A stretch of DNA of 54,966 nt from Spirochaetales bacterium (GTDB lineage Bacteria > Spirochaetota > Spirochaetia > Sphaerochaetales > Sphaerochaetaceae), in NCBI GenBank assembly GCA_017470995.1, contig JAFUXI010000044.1, positions 1 to 54,966 of the forward strand, given 5' to 3'. Position 1 is the first letter of the stretch. Each line of letters starts with the position of its first letter. The translations under genes were made by a program, and so were the position numbers. This document shows positions 25,231 to 32,651 of the stretch, piece by piece. The notes under the pieces are model-generated. The model searched no databases. It had not been told where the DNA came from and worked only from the letters and a program-made list of their open reading frames with translations.

Positions 25231-27291
25231 ATGTTCATAGGAGAGTTGAAACAGGACATCAAAACTCTTCCCGGAGTAGGGAAGAAGACCCGAGAGGATT
25301 ATGAGAATCTGGATATCCGTACGCTTGAGGACCTGATTCAGACAACCCCGCGGGGCTACGAGGACAGAAGCCACCGCATCTGCATCGGTCGCCAGAACGA
25401 CGAGGCCGGAAGCTGGACCAACACCTTCGTGCGCGCAGAGAGCGTGAGCGAGTTCGGCCCCGGCAGGAAGAATGTGAAAATCATAGTCCGTGATACGGAG
25501 AACAACCAGAAGGCCTTTCTGATGGGTTTCAACCGCACCTATCTCTCCAAGACAGTTTTCCCCGGAGCCTTCTACCATCTCTATGCCAACATCACGCCAT
25601 ACGGAACAGGACTTACCAGCGCCCAGTTCGAACTCAAACCGGTGCGCGAAGAAGACATCATGGTTGCCGGCGACATGCTTCTCGATCAGGGAATACTGCC
25701 TGTGTACGGTCTCTCCGGAGGGCTTACCCAGAAAATCATCCGCAGGGATGTGAAATCCGCCCTGGCCAAGGTCCCGTTCTTCGATGATGAGATTCCTCAG
25801 TCTCTGATGGACAAATACCATCTGATGCCTATGGACAAGGCAATCAGGGAGATCCATTTCCCGACATCGGACAAGACCCTCAAGGAAGCGCGCAGGGCGC
25901 TTGCTTTCCGTGAGGTCTTCTATCTGCAGCTGGAGGCAAAGCGCCGTCCGCCGGTGGAGCGTAGGCGCCAGGCCATTGACGGCAGGACCTACGATGCTGA
26001 AAAGCGTTTCATCGAGAGCCTTCCCTTCGAACTTACGGCCGATCAGGTGAAGGTCCTTGAGGAGATCCGCAAGGATATGAGCGGCTCGGAGAGCATGAAC
26101 CGCCTTCTCCAGGGTGATGTAGGATCCGGAAAGACATTGGTCGCATGGGTTTCGGCCCTTCATGCAATCTGCGACGGTGCCCAGGTGGCATTCTTGGCTC
26201 CGACCGAGCTTCTGGCACGCCAGCATGCGCAGGTGGCCGATGCCCTGTTCAGGAATACCGGCATTACAGTGGCGTTTCTCAACGGAGAAGTACATGGAAA
26301 GCCGCGTCAGATGCTGCTGGACCAGCTCAAGGCAGGAAACATAGATCTTCTGATAGGTACCCATGCCCTGTTCTCCAAGGATGTGGAGTACAGGAACCTG
26401 CGCTATGTGATCATAGACGAGCAGCACCGCTTCGGCGTGGAGCAGAGACGAGCTCTCCTTGAGAAGGGGATTGAACCCGATGTCCTTCTCATGACTGCAA
26501 CGCCCATTCCGCGTACTCTTGCTCTGACCGTGTTCGGCAATCTCAACGTCTCGACGATCAAGACCATGCCCAAGGGAAGGCTTCCGGTAAAGACCTACCT
26601 TGTGGATGATACCAAGCGCGATGAGATGTACCGGGCCGTGGGTGTCGAGATGCAGCGCGGACACCAGGCCTACTTCGTCTATCCGAGAATCGACGACGAG
26701 GGGAATTCGGATCTTCGGGACGTCATCACCATGTATGAATTCCTCTCCACACAGAAATATCCGTCATTCAGGGGAGCTCTGATCCACAGCCGTCTGCCCG
26801 AGGATGAGAAGATAGCCATCCTGAACGATTTTTCGGCAGGAAAGCTGGATTATCTGGTATCGACCTCGGTTGTGGAAGTCGGAATAGATGTTCCCAATGC
26901 CACGTGCATGGTTGTCGAGCACAGTGAGAACTTCGGCCTGTCGGCTCTGCATCAGCTTCGCGGGCGTGTCGGAAGAAGCTCCCTTCAGAGCTGGTGCTTC
27001 CTTGCCTATGAGAAGACCATCACGGAGGACGGCAAGAAGAGGCTTTCGGTGCTCAGGCGTACAAATGACGGCTTCGAGATTGCAGAGGAGGACCTGAAGA
27101 TCCGCGGACCCGGAGAGCTTGCGGGTCTGAGACAGAGCGGATTTTTGCACCTCAAGTATGCTGATCTGGAGAAGGATGTTTCCATGATGGCCACTGCACG
27201 AGATGAGGTGGACAATATCCTTTCCTCGGATCCCGGACTGCTGAGTCTGGATAATGCCGTCATTCGCAGGGTTCTCGGACTGAAGAACTGA
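25231..27291 (+). CDS. recG: ATP-dependent DNA helicase RecG
   Basis: Remodels stalled replication forks and branched DNA. The 686 residues contain the N-terminal wedge domain (LPGVGKKTREDYENL at the start, OB-fold after it), helicase motif I GDVGSGKT near 295, the DEQH box near 396 and motif VI (HQLRGRVGRS), as expected for RecG. The start ATG 25231 has no clear Shine-Dalgarno sequence (TGATATCTGCATAAAA precedes it); coupling to the YggT gene or a very short leader are both possible. About 85 nt of AT-rich DNA without a terminator follows before the accessory islet. Confidence 0.96.
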   Translation: MFIGELKQDIKTLPGVGKKTREDYENLDIRTLEDLIQTTPRGYEDRSHRICIGRQNDEAGSWTNTFVRAESVSEFGPGRKNVKIIVRDTENNQKAFLMGFNRTYLSKTVFPGAFYHLYANITPYGTGLTSAQFELKPVREEDIMVAGDMLLDQGILPVYGLSGGLTQKIIRRDVKSALAKVPFFDDEIPQSLMDKYHLMPMDKAIREIHFPTSDKTLKEARRALAFREVFYLQLEAKRRPPVERRRQAIDGRTYDAEKRFIESLPFELTADQVKVLEEIRKDMSGSESMNRLLQGDVGSGKTLVAWVSALHAICDGAQVAFLAPTELLARQHAQVADALFRNTGITVAFLNGEVHGKPRQMLLDQLKAGNIDLLIGTHALFSKDVEYRNLRYVIIDEQHRFGVEQRRALLEKGIEPDVLLMTATPIPRTLALTVFGNLNVSTIKTMPKGRLPVKTYLVDDTKRDEMYRAVGVEMQRGHQAYFVYPRIDDEGNSDLRDVITMYEFLSTQKYPSFRGALIHSRLPEDEKIAILNDFSAGKLDYLVSTSVVEVGIDVPNATCMVVEHSENFGLSALHQLRGRVGRSSLQSWCFLAYEKTITEDGKKRLSVLRRTNDGFEIAEEDLKIRGPGELAGLRQSGFLHLKYADLEKDVSMMATARDEVDNILSSDPGLLSLDNAVIRRVLGLKN

Positions 27292-27377
27292 AAAAAACAA
27301 AAAAAGTCTCATTAAATGCGTCGGAATTTCTAATAATTTCGACAGTTTTTCTGTTATATGCATCAGGAGGTTCTTCC

Positions 27378-27659
27378 ATGATGACACAGGAGAACAGCAT
27401 GCAGATGCACATGGTGATGCTGGGCCTTGAAGAAGGCGAGAGGCGCGGCCGCATGAAGGCTCTCAGGGATGCGGCCTACAACATGTCCGACCTGGGCTTG
27501 GACATCGATACTATAGCCAGATACCTGGACCTGAGCCCGTACAACCTGCGCTATCTGGTCAACTGCACCGACTGGGACATATGTTCGGTGACCACCACGG
27601 AATGCAGGGTGAACGAGCCGGTGTATAAAACTAATGACAATCACACGGAAACGTGTTAA
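27378..27659 (+). CDS. Small protein with a helix-turn-helix-like core, unknown
   Basis: 93 residues with a strong ribosome-binding site (AGGAGG 27365-27370). The middle (SDLGLDIDTIARYLDLSPYNLRYL) looks like the short helical C-terminal module found in Rpn/PD-(D/E)XK transposase-like proteins and in small HTH proteins, here free-standing. The C-terminal part has three Cys (NCTDWDIC, TECR). The 3' end is duplicated in a degenerate form at 29772-29836. Function unknown; it marks the left edge of the accessory islet. Confidence 0.6.
   Translation: MMTQENSMQMHMVMLGLEEGERRGRMKALRDAAYNMSDLGLDIDTIARYLDLSPYNLRYLVNCTDWDICSVTTTECRVNEPVYKTNDNHTETC
27564..27628 (+). repeat. 65-bp repeat, copy 1 (inside the small ORF)
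   Basis: It matches 29772-29836 in the same orientation with 58 of 65 identical bases and an identical 26-bp 3' end. The two copies flank about 2.1 kb containing the nucleotidyltransferase, HEPN, antitoxin-like and tandem-GNAT genes. Confidence 0.9.
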
Positions 27660-27679
27660 TGTTAATGAAGGGATTGATT

Positions 27680-28216
27680 ATGTCGTTGATTTCAGTAACT
27701 GAATATGCCGAGAAAAACAATAAAGACCCGGGAAATATAAGACGCTTTCTTGCTGAAGGGCGGCTTCAGGGAATGAAGATAGGGAGACAGTGGGTTCTTG
27801 ACGAAGACACTCGATATCCTGCTGATCAAAGAGTGGTATCCGGTATATATAAAAACTCCAGAAAAAAGAGATACTTCAACTCGGACAAAATTCTTGCTTC
27901 ATCTGTCCGAGAGATGATTAAGGAATTACGGGATATTTACGGAAATCTTCTTTTTCAGGTGATACTATATGGATCCTACGCAAGGGGTGAAGAAACCGAG
28001 GAGTCTGATGTAGATATTGCCTTGCTGATAAGAGGAAAAGCTGACCCGGAAACGACCGAGAAGATGCTTGTTTGCGTTTCTCGCAGCGAACTGGCGTGCG
28101 GGAAGGTTCTGTCTGTCGTTGATATTGACATCAAGAAGTATTCCGAATGGTCGGATACTCTCCCGTATTACAAAAATATAAAGAAGGAGGGTATTGTTCT
28201 ATGGACCCAAAGGTGA
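27680..28216 (+). CDS. HTH-nucleotidyltransferase fusion (MNT-type, partner of HEPN)
   Basis: 178 residues from ATG 27680, behind GAAGGG. Residues 1-45 form an excisionase/MerR-like winged helix (SVTEYAEKNNKDPGNIRRFL... GMKIGRQWVLDED). The rest is a minimal nucleotidyltransferase with GSYARGEETEESDVDIALLI, the GSxAR...DxD active-site signature. It overlaps the HEPN gene by 16 nt. MNT/HEPN pairs act as toxin-antitoxin modules in which the MNT protein adenylylates the HEPN RNase; that role is inferred here. The added DNA-binding head suggests the antitoxin could also regulate its own promoter. Confidence 0.82.
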   Translation: MSLISVTEYAEKNNKDPGNIRRFLAEGRLQGMKIGRQWVLDEDTRYPADQRVVSGIYKNSRKKRYFNSDKILASSVREMIKELRDIYGNLLFQVILYGSYARGEETEESDVDIALLIRGKADPETTEKMLVCVSRSELACGKVLSVVDIDIKKYSEWSDTLPYYKNIKKEGIVLWTQR

Positions 28217-28593
28217 AAGAACTATCCGATTACAGGCTACAGAAGGCAAAGCAGAATCTGGAAGTAGTCGAAACCCTGATTCATGACGGGTATTATAACT
28301 TTGCCGTCAATAGATCCTATTATGCCGCTTTTGATGCAATGCGTGCTGTGAATGCTCTGGATTGTTTTGACAGCAGCAAACACTCCGGAGTCATTGCCCA
28401 CTTCAATCAGTTTTATGTAAAGTCAGGCAGATTCTCTGCAGAAACTTCAATGATAATCAAGAAAGCATCATTATTAAGAGAGAAGTCCGACTATGAAGAT
28501 TTCTTTGAAGCTTCTGAAACTGATGCCATGGACACATTCCTGCTCGTCAAGCACTTTCTGATTGAGGTAGAGCAGTATCTTTCAAGGATTTGA
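28201..28593 (+). CDS. HEPN-domain protein, partner of the upstream nucleotidyltransferase
   Basis: 130 residues, ATG 28201 behind GGAGGG. The helical HEPN core shows NRSYYAAFDAMRAVNAL and KHSGVIAHFNQFYVKSG, matching the HEPN group encoded next to minimal nucleotidyltransferases (the RxYYAAF...HSG...F pattern). It lacks the exact Rx4-6H RNase motif of HepT, so it may be a non-nuclease HEPN partner rather than a toxin. It overlaps the preceding gene, so the two products are probably made together. Confidence 0.82.
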   Translation: MDPKVKELSDYRLQKAKQNLEVVETLIHDGYYNFAVNRSYYAAFDAMRAVNALDCFDSSKHSGVIAHFNQFYVKSGRFSAETSMIIKKASLLREKSDYEDFFEASETDAMDTFLLVKHFLIEVEQYLSRI

Positions 28594-28613
28594 AAAAGTA
28601 ATTGGGGGTAATT

Positions 28614-28829
28614 ATGGGTACGAAGTTCAATGATTATCTTGCAGAACAGCTCAAAGATTCTGAGTTCAGAAAGGAGTTTGAGGCGTTGCAAGCCGAGCGT
28701 GCCGCAAAGAAGGCTGATCATATATCGAATAAAGAAACAATAGCAGCTCTCGAAGAGGCTAAGCGTATGATGGCAGATCCGGATTCAAAGACCTATTCTG
28801 TCGAAGAGGCCTTGAAGGAACTAAAATAG
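28614..28829 (+). CDS. Small antitoxin-like protein of mixed type
   Basis: 71 residues, ATG 28614 behind a GGGGG run. The first 30 residues (KFNDYLAEQLKDSEFRKEFEAL) look like the leader of HigA/XRE-type antitoxins, but the HTH that normally follows is missing. The last 30 (NKETIAALEEAKRMMADPDS, then SVEEALKEL) look like the toxin-binding tail of RelB/DinJ. No ParE/RelE-type toxin follows; 11 nt later comes a tandem GNAT gene. It could be a recombinant or decayed antitoxin. The family assignment is by eye. Confidence 0.6.
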   Translation: MGTKFNDYLAEQLKDSEFRKEFEALQAERAAKKADHISNKETIAALEEAKRMMADPDSKTYSVEEALKELK

Positions 28830-28840
28830 GAGAAATAGAA

Positions 28841-29722
28841 ATGAAATATGATATCAAACTCTGCACAGAGGAAGACGAAGACTTCATAGAAGAAAGGATC
28901 GATGCAATCAATCATTCCATCGTGCCGCCCAAAGAAGGCTCCGAGGATGATGAGCTTGTTTTCAAGATTGCTGATGATGAAGGAAACACAATTGCCGGAT
29001 GTATTTTGGTAATCGGCAGCTGGAAGATCGCAGAACTCGATATCATCTGGGTTGATGAGAAATATCGCAGAAAAGGCCTGGGGTCGGCGCTGATCCGTGA
29101 AGCGGAAAAAGTAGCAAGTGAAAGAGGCTGCTACGTGATGTTTCTGGGCACCTTTGATTTTCAGGCAAGGCCGCTTTACGAGAAACACGGCTATTCGCTC
29201 TGCGGCACCGTCAGGGATTTCCCCAGGGGACATGAAAACTATACCTTGATCAAGCGCCTCGACCAGTCCGACCAGGAGCCTTCTCTTTCAAAGGACTTGC
29301 CGACAAGGTTCGAAATCAGTCCGGGCAATGAGGATGATGCCGAGTTCATAATCAAAGGGCTTGACGAGTACAATACGTCGCAAGCGGCCCGAAAACATAA
29401 GAAATACATACCTCTCGAAAAAAAGCTGCTGGATGCGGACGGCAACCTGATTGCCGCGATCTTTGCGGGCGTCGGGAGATGGAACAGCTTTGAAATCGAT
29501 ATGATCTGGGTCGATGAGCCTTATCGGAATCAAGGCATAGGATCCGAACTGCTTGCAGAAACCGAGAGAGAGGCAAAAGAGTACGGAGCATATTTTGCTT
29601 TGGCAGAAGGTCTGTTAGATTGGCAGACCGGCTTTTTCAAGAAGAACGGCTATATGACGGTCGGCACGCTGGAAGATTGTCCAAAGGGTCACAGCATGCA
29701 GGTTCTCGAAAAACGGTTCTAA
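28841..29722 (+). CDS. Tandem GNAT acetyltransferase (two domains)
   Basis: 293 residues in two homologous GNAT halves. In the first, the acetyl-CoA loop is RRKGLGSALIREAEK (about 75-90), closing with YEKHGY. In the second it is RNQGIGSELLAETER, closing with FKKNGY. Both halves share IWVDE(K/P)YR before the loop and end in a Pro-Lys/Arg-Gly-His motif (FPRGHEN, CPKGHSM). The start has GGAGA. Substrate unknown. Its tight spacing to the antitoxin-like gene allows a toxin-antitoxin reading, but ordinary small-molecule acetylation is as likely. Confidence 0.85.
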   Translation: MKYDIKLCTEEDEDFIEERIDAINHSIVPPKEGSEDDELVFKIADDEGNTIAGCILVIGSWKIAELDIIWVDEKYRRKGLGSALIREAEKVASERGCYVMFLGTFDFQARPLYEKHGYSLCGTVRDFPRGHENYTLIKRLDQSDQEPSLSKDLPTRFEISPGNEDDAEFIIKGLDEYNTSQAARKHKKYIPLEKKLLDADGNLIAAIFAGVGRWNSFEIDMIWVDEPYRNQGIGSELLAETEREAKEYGAYFALAEGLLDWQTGFFKKNGYMTVGTLEDCPKGHSMQVLEKRF

Positions 29723-29751
29723 GGTTTTCAGTTTGCAATACTAAGCGGAGC

Positions 29752-29849
29752 AGCTACCGGGTACTAAGACTTGCACCGATTGGGACATCTGCTCAGTAAC
29801 AACCACGGAGTGCAGGGTGAACGAGCCGGTGTATAAGGAGAGAAACTGA
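29752..29849 (+). pseudogene. Decayed 3' end of the small 27378-27659 gene (65-bp repeat, copy 2)
   Basis: 29772-29836 repeats 27564-27628 at 58/65 identity. In frame it still reads CTDWDICSVTTTECRV and ends at TGA 29847. Upstream homology (SYRVL-like against LRYLV) is visible only after a frame shift. There is no start codon, so this is a remnant. Confidence 0.8.
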
Positions 29850-29903
29850 GCACTTGCGGTATTGGCAAGGATAGGTATATACTTATCTTGCGGAGTAAAG
29901 AAA

Positions 29904-30395
29904 ATGGTCAGCGAAGCAAAGAAGAAAGCGCAACTCAGATATGACAAGGAAAATACCAGACAGATTATCCTGAAGCTGAACACCAAGACCGATGCAGATG
30001 TAATCGGCAAACTGGATAGCGTCGGGAACAAGCAGGGATATCTGAAAAAGCTTGTTCGAAACAGTTTGAGATGTGATACGGGAGTGCTGTCAGTTGAATC
30101 AATAAAACTGCTGGTGTTGCCTGTGGCAAAACGTAATGCACTGAGCAGCGTTTCTCTGTTCGGGTCTTATGCGAGAAGCGAAGCAAGGCCGGAGAGCGAT
30201 GTTGACCTTCTGATTGACGGCGGGAATTATGAGGGCCTGTTCGGATTTCTGGATATCAAAGAACAGTTTGAAAAGGCTTTGGGAAAAAAAGTCGATTTGG
30301 TTTCCAGATCTGCATTGGATGAAAACAAGACTGATTCCGGTCTTCTGTTCAGACGGAATGTCTGCAGGGAGGAAAAACTGATTTATGAACGATGA
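29904..30395 (+). CDS. MntA-like nucleotidyltransferase with an N-terminal DNA-binding-like segment
   Basis: 163 residues, ATG 29904 behind GGAG. The first 55 residues (MVSEAKKKAQLRYDKENTRQI and following) look like the ribbon-helix-helix-type segment seen in small plasmid-like proteins. From about 85 follows a minimal nucleotidyltransferase with SLFGSYARSEARPESDVDLLID, carrying the GS...DxD active site. It overlaps by 11 nt a HepT-like reading frame that is cut after 28 codons, so this antitoxin seems to have lost its toxin. It differs from the first nucleotidyltransferase of the islet in the type of its N-terminal domain. Confidence 0.8.
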   Translation: MVSEAKKKAQLRYDKENTRQIILKLNTKTDADVIGKLDSVGNKQGYLKKLVRNSLRCDTGVLSVESIKLLVLPVAKRNALSSVSLFGSYARSEARPESDVDLLIDGGNYEGLFGFLDIKEQFEKALGKKVDLVSRSALDENKTDSGLLFRRNVCREEKLIYER

Positions 30396-30471
30396 CAGGG
30401 ACTACAGCATCATCCTCCGCATGATAGAACACTGCAAACGTATTGAAGAAATAAGTAAAGAGTATGAATGA
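30385..30471 (+). pseudogene. HepT-like toxin remnant (first 28 codons)
   Basis: The frame begins MNDDRDYSIILRMIEHCKRI, matching the N-terminus of HepT/DUF86 proteins, then stops at TGA 30469. The catalytic RxxxxxH region, which lies near the C-terminus in HepT, is gone. The next gene's ATG (30464) lies inside it, so the deletion joined the GNAT gene directly to the toxin start. Confidence 0.75.
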
Positions 30472-31084
30472 CTACATTATCCGTTTTGAAAAGAAAGAGG
30501 ACCACAGGGCGGTCGAGAACCTGATCAGGGAATCGTTCTGGAACGTCTACCGTCCCGGATGCAGCGAGCACTATGTGATGCATGTCCTTCGGGATGATCC
30601 TGCCTTCGTGAAGGAGCTGGATTTCGTCATGGAACAGGATGGCGCTCTGATCGGGCAGAATATGTTCATGCGCACCGTCATCAATGCCGATGACGGCAGG
30701 ACAATTCCTGTTCTGACCATGGGTCCAATCTGCATAACGCCGGATCTTAAGCGCAAAGGCTATGGGAAGGCACTGCTCGACTATTGTCTGGCAAAGGCAG
30801 CCGAACTTGGCTACGGAGCTGTCCTGTTCGAGGGGAACATAGGCTTTTACGGCAAGTGCGGTTTCGATTACTCGAGCAAGTTCGGAATCAGATATCATGA
30901 TCTGCCGGAGGGGGCGGATTCATCGTTCTTCCTCTGCAGGGAACTGAGGCCGGGATATCTTGACGGGATTACCGGGGTATATCAGACGCCGCAGGGCTAT
31001 TATGTGAAGGACTCCGATGTCGAGGAATTCGACAGAGCCTTTCCGCCGAAAGAGAAGCTGAGGCTTCCGGGACAGATTTTCTGA
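30464..31084 (+). CDS. GNAT-family N-acetyltransferase (YhbS-like)
   Basis: 206 residues. The N-terminal part (YIIRFEKKEDHRAVENLIRESF) and the acetyl-CoA loop RKGYGKALLDYCLAKAAELGYG (about 90-112), followed by FYGKCGFDYSSKFGI, fit the YhbS type of GNAT. The C-terminal third (ELRPGYLDGITGVY...) is typical of that group. Substrate unknown. The start overlaps the HepT remnant, and TfoX-like and membrane-protein genes follow at short spacing, probably in one transcript. Confidence 0.85.
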   Translation: MNDYIIRFEKKEDHRAVENLIRESFWNVYRPGCSEHYVMHVLRDDPAFVKELDFVMEQDGALIGQNMFMRTVINADDGRTIPVLTMGPICITPDLKRKGYGKALLDYCLAKAAELGYGAVLFEGNIGFYGKCGFDYSSKFGIRYHDLPEGADSSFFLCRELRPGYLDGITGVYQTPQGYYVKDSDVEEFDRAFPPKEKLRLPGQIF

Positions 31085-31087
31085 GTT

Positions 31088-31402
31088 ATGGCATCCAGCA
31101 GAGATTTTCTTGATTTTATCTTGGAGCAGTTGTCGGGTCTCGGTGACGTGGAATACCGGGCAATGATGGGTGAATACATCATCTATTACAAGGGCAGGAT
31201 TGTAGGCGGCATCTATGATGACCGCTTTCTGGTAAAACCCACGGAGAGCGCCATGGCGATGATGCCTGATGCGCTGAGACAGCTGCCTTATGAGGGGGCA
31301 AAGGAAATGCTTGCGGTCGATGACGTGGAGAACAGGGAGTTTCTGTGCAATCTGCTTGAAGCGATGTACAGCGAACTTCCTGAACCGAAAAGAAAGAGAT
31401 GA
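31088..31402 (+). CDS. TfoX/Sxy N-terminal-domain protein
   Basis: 104 residues. The block VEYRAMMGEYIIYYKGRIVG and later DDRFLVKPTESA fit the TfoX N-terminal fold (usually RxMFGxxxxY...G). In gamma-proteobacteria the full protein controls competence; stand-alone N-domains in other phyla have no known role. The gene lies 3 nt after the GNAT gene and overlaps the next one by 4 nt. Confidence 0.8.
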   Translation: MASSRDFLDFILEQLSGLGDVEYRAMMGEYIIYYKGRIVGGIYDDRFLVKPTESAMAMMPDALRQLPYEGAKEMLAVDDVENREFLCNLLEAMYSELPEPKRKR

Positions 31403-31881
31403 GAATGGAAATGAATTTCGGTTTTTCATATGTCGGCCTTGTCTTTCTTGTAATGCTGCTGGTGCCAAACATCATTTGGGCGAAGAACCAGCCGAAGGAT
31501 TACGACAAATACGTTGTCAATGAAAACAAGGTTCTACTGGGGTTCGAGAGAATAGGGGAAGTTGCCGTCTCGTGTGTGGCACTGATTATCTCTGATTTCA
31601 ACATAAAAGCATGGTCTGCATGGTCCTGGTGGCTTATCATTGCTTTCCTGATTATGATTCTATATGAAGCCTATTGGATAAGGTATTTCAGAAGCGATAG
31701 GACCATGAAGGATTTCTACAGAGGCATCCTCGGTATTCCGGTTGCAGGTGCGACGTTGCCTGTGATTGCCTTTGCATTGCTGGCCGTGTATGGAAAGAAC
31801 ATTATCCTGGGTGCAGCCGTTCTTGTTCTGGGGATCGGACACATCGGTATTCATCTGCTGCACCGTAAGGAAATAGAATAG
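31399..31881 (+). CDS. Integral membrane protein, unknown
   Basis: 160 residues with about four or five hydrophobic segments (9-27, 53-68, 72-88, 107-129, 131-147). A charged loop (NQPKDYDKYVVNENKVLLGFERIGE) follows the first. The protein ends in a short basic and acidic tail. The start overlaps the TfoX stop (ATGA). No family recognised. Confidence 0.7.
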   Translation: MRMEMNFGFSYVGLVFLVMLLVPNIIWAKNQPKDYDKYVVNENKVLLGFERIGEVAVSCVALIISDFNIKAWSAWSWWLIIAFLIMILYEAYWIRYFRSDRTMKDFYRGILGIPVAGATLPVIAFALLAVYGKNIILGAAVLVLGIGHIGIHLLHRKEIE

Positions 31882-31882
31882 G

Positions 31883-31990
31883 GCTTTCCCCGACCAGGAT
31901 GTCTGCGGCACCATGGACAATGCCGGCAGGATCAACGAGCAGGGGTATTTTGATGAGGACGATGAATTATCAGCGGTGATGAAACTCTAG
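31883..31990 (+). pseudogene. C-terminal gene remnant without a start
   Basis: One frame reads AFPDQDVCGTMDNAGRINEQ, continues with acidic residues and SAVMKL, and ends at TAG 31988. The only internal ATG (31913) has no ribosome-binding site. It looks like the last 35 codons of a lost gene; the family is unknown. Confidence 0.35.
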
Positions 31991-31998
31991 GGAAAAAG

Positions 31999-32460
31999 AT
32001 GATTGAGCGGTATAAACCTGAGCTGAAGGACCTGTGGTTCAGACAGCAGATGCTGGAAGATGAAGAGACTATGTCATATAACCGAGCATGGGGAGGAACC
32101 ATTTTGTTTCCTGAAAAAAACTGGAAGGAATGGTATGACTACTGGATATTAGAAGCAGGAGACAGACGCTATTACAGATACGTTCAGGACAAAAATCAGT
32201 TCGTAGGGGAGATTGCCTACCACTATGACACGGAAATCGGAGGCTACATTGCCAACGTCATCATTTATTCCGAATTCAGAGGGAGAGGATATGGCGGGCA
32301 GGCTCTGGATATGCTCTGCTCAACTGCAAAGCAGAACGGCATAGATGCCCTCTATGATGATATTGCAATCGACAATCCGGCTATAAAACTGTTTCTGAAA
32401 CATGGGTTTTCAGAGACAGGACGAACAGAAGAGAAGGTGATTCTGAAAAAGGTCTTGTAG
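31999..32460 (+). CDS. GNAT-family N-acetyltransferase
   Basis: 153 residues, ATG 31999 behind AGGGA. The acetyl-CoA loop FRGRGYGGQALDMLCSTA (about 93-110) and the closing NPAIKLFLKHGF (about 128-139) are typical GNAT motifs; the N-terminus contains an acid-rich helix and WYDYWILEA. Substrate unknown. It is the last plus-strand gene of the islet and faces rsmD and a small minus-strand ORF. Confidence 0.85.
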   Translation: MIERYKPELKDLWFRQQMLEDEETMSYNRAWGGTILFPEKNWKEWYDYWILEAGDRRYYRYVQDKNQFVGEIAYHYDTEIGGYIANVIIYSEFRGRGYGGQALDMLCSTAKQNGIDALYDDIAIDNPAIKLFLKHGFSETGRTEEKVILKKVL

Positions 32461-32475
32461 TATTAGAAGAGATTC

Positions 32476-32634
32476 TTATCTGACCGGAGTCTTGATTACG
32501 CCTTCATCGAAGAGAACGGCAAAGTCATTCCGTGTGGAAATCACCTCCAGGCCCGATTGCCTGTATGTCTCTGCGTTCTTCAGGGCCTTTGCGGCATTTC
32601 CGTACTCGCGCTCCTCGTCATCTGCTACAACCAT
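32476..32634 (-). CDS. Small ORF behind rsmD, unknown
   Basis: 52 residues (MVVADDEEREYGNAAKALKN at the start, VIKTPVR at the end). It lies 17 nt after rsmD on the same strand without a clear ribosome-binding site, and its frame stays open for a further 13 codons upstream of the ATG, back to a stop inside rsmD. It could be a true small gene or the 3' end of a deleted one. I do not recognise it. Confidence 0.4.
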   Translation of the reverse strand: MVVADDEEREYGNAAKALKNAETYRQSGLEVISTRNDFAVLFDEGVIKTPVR

Positions 32635-32651
32635 GTATTCAAAACGGGATA

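Noticed and set aside
25009..26664. Long open frame (551 codons) opposite recG
   Set aside because: Antisense shadow of recG and the YggT gene.
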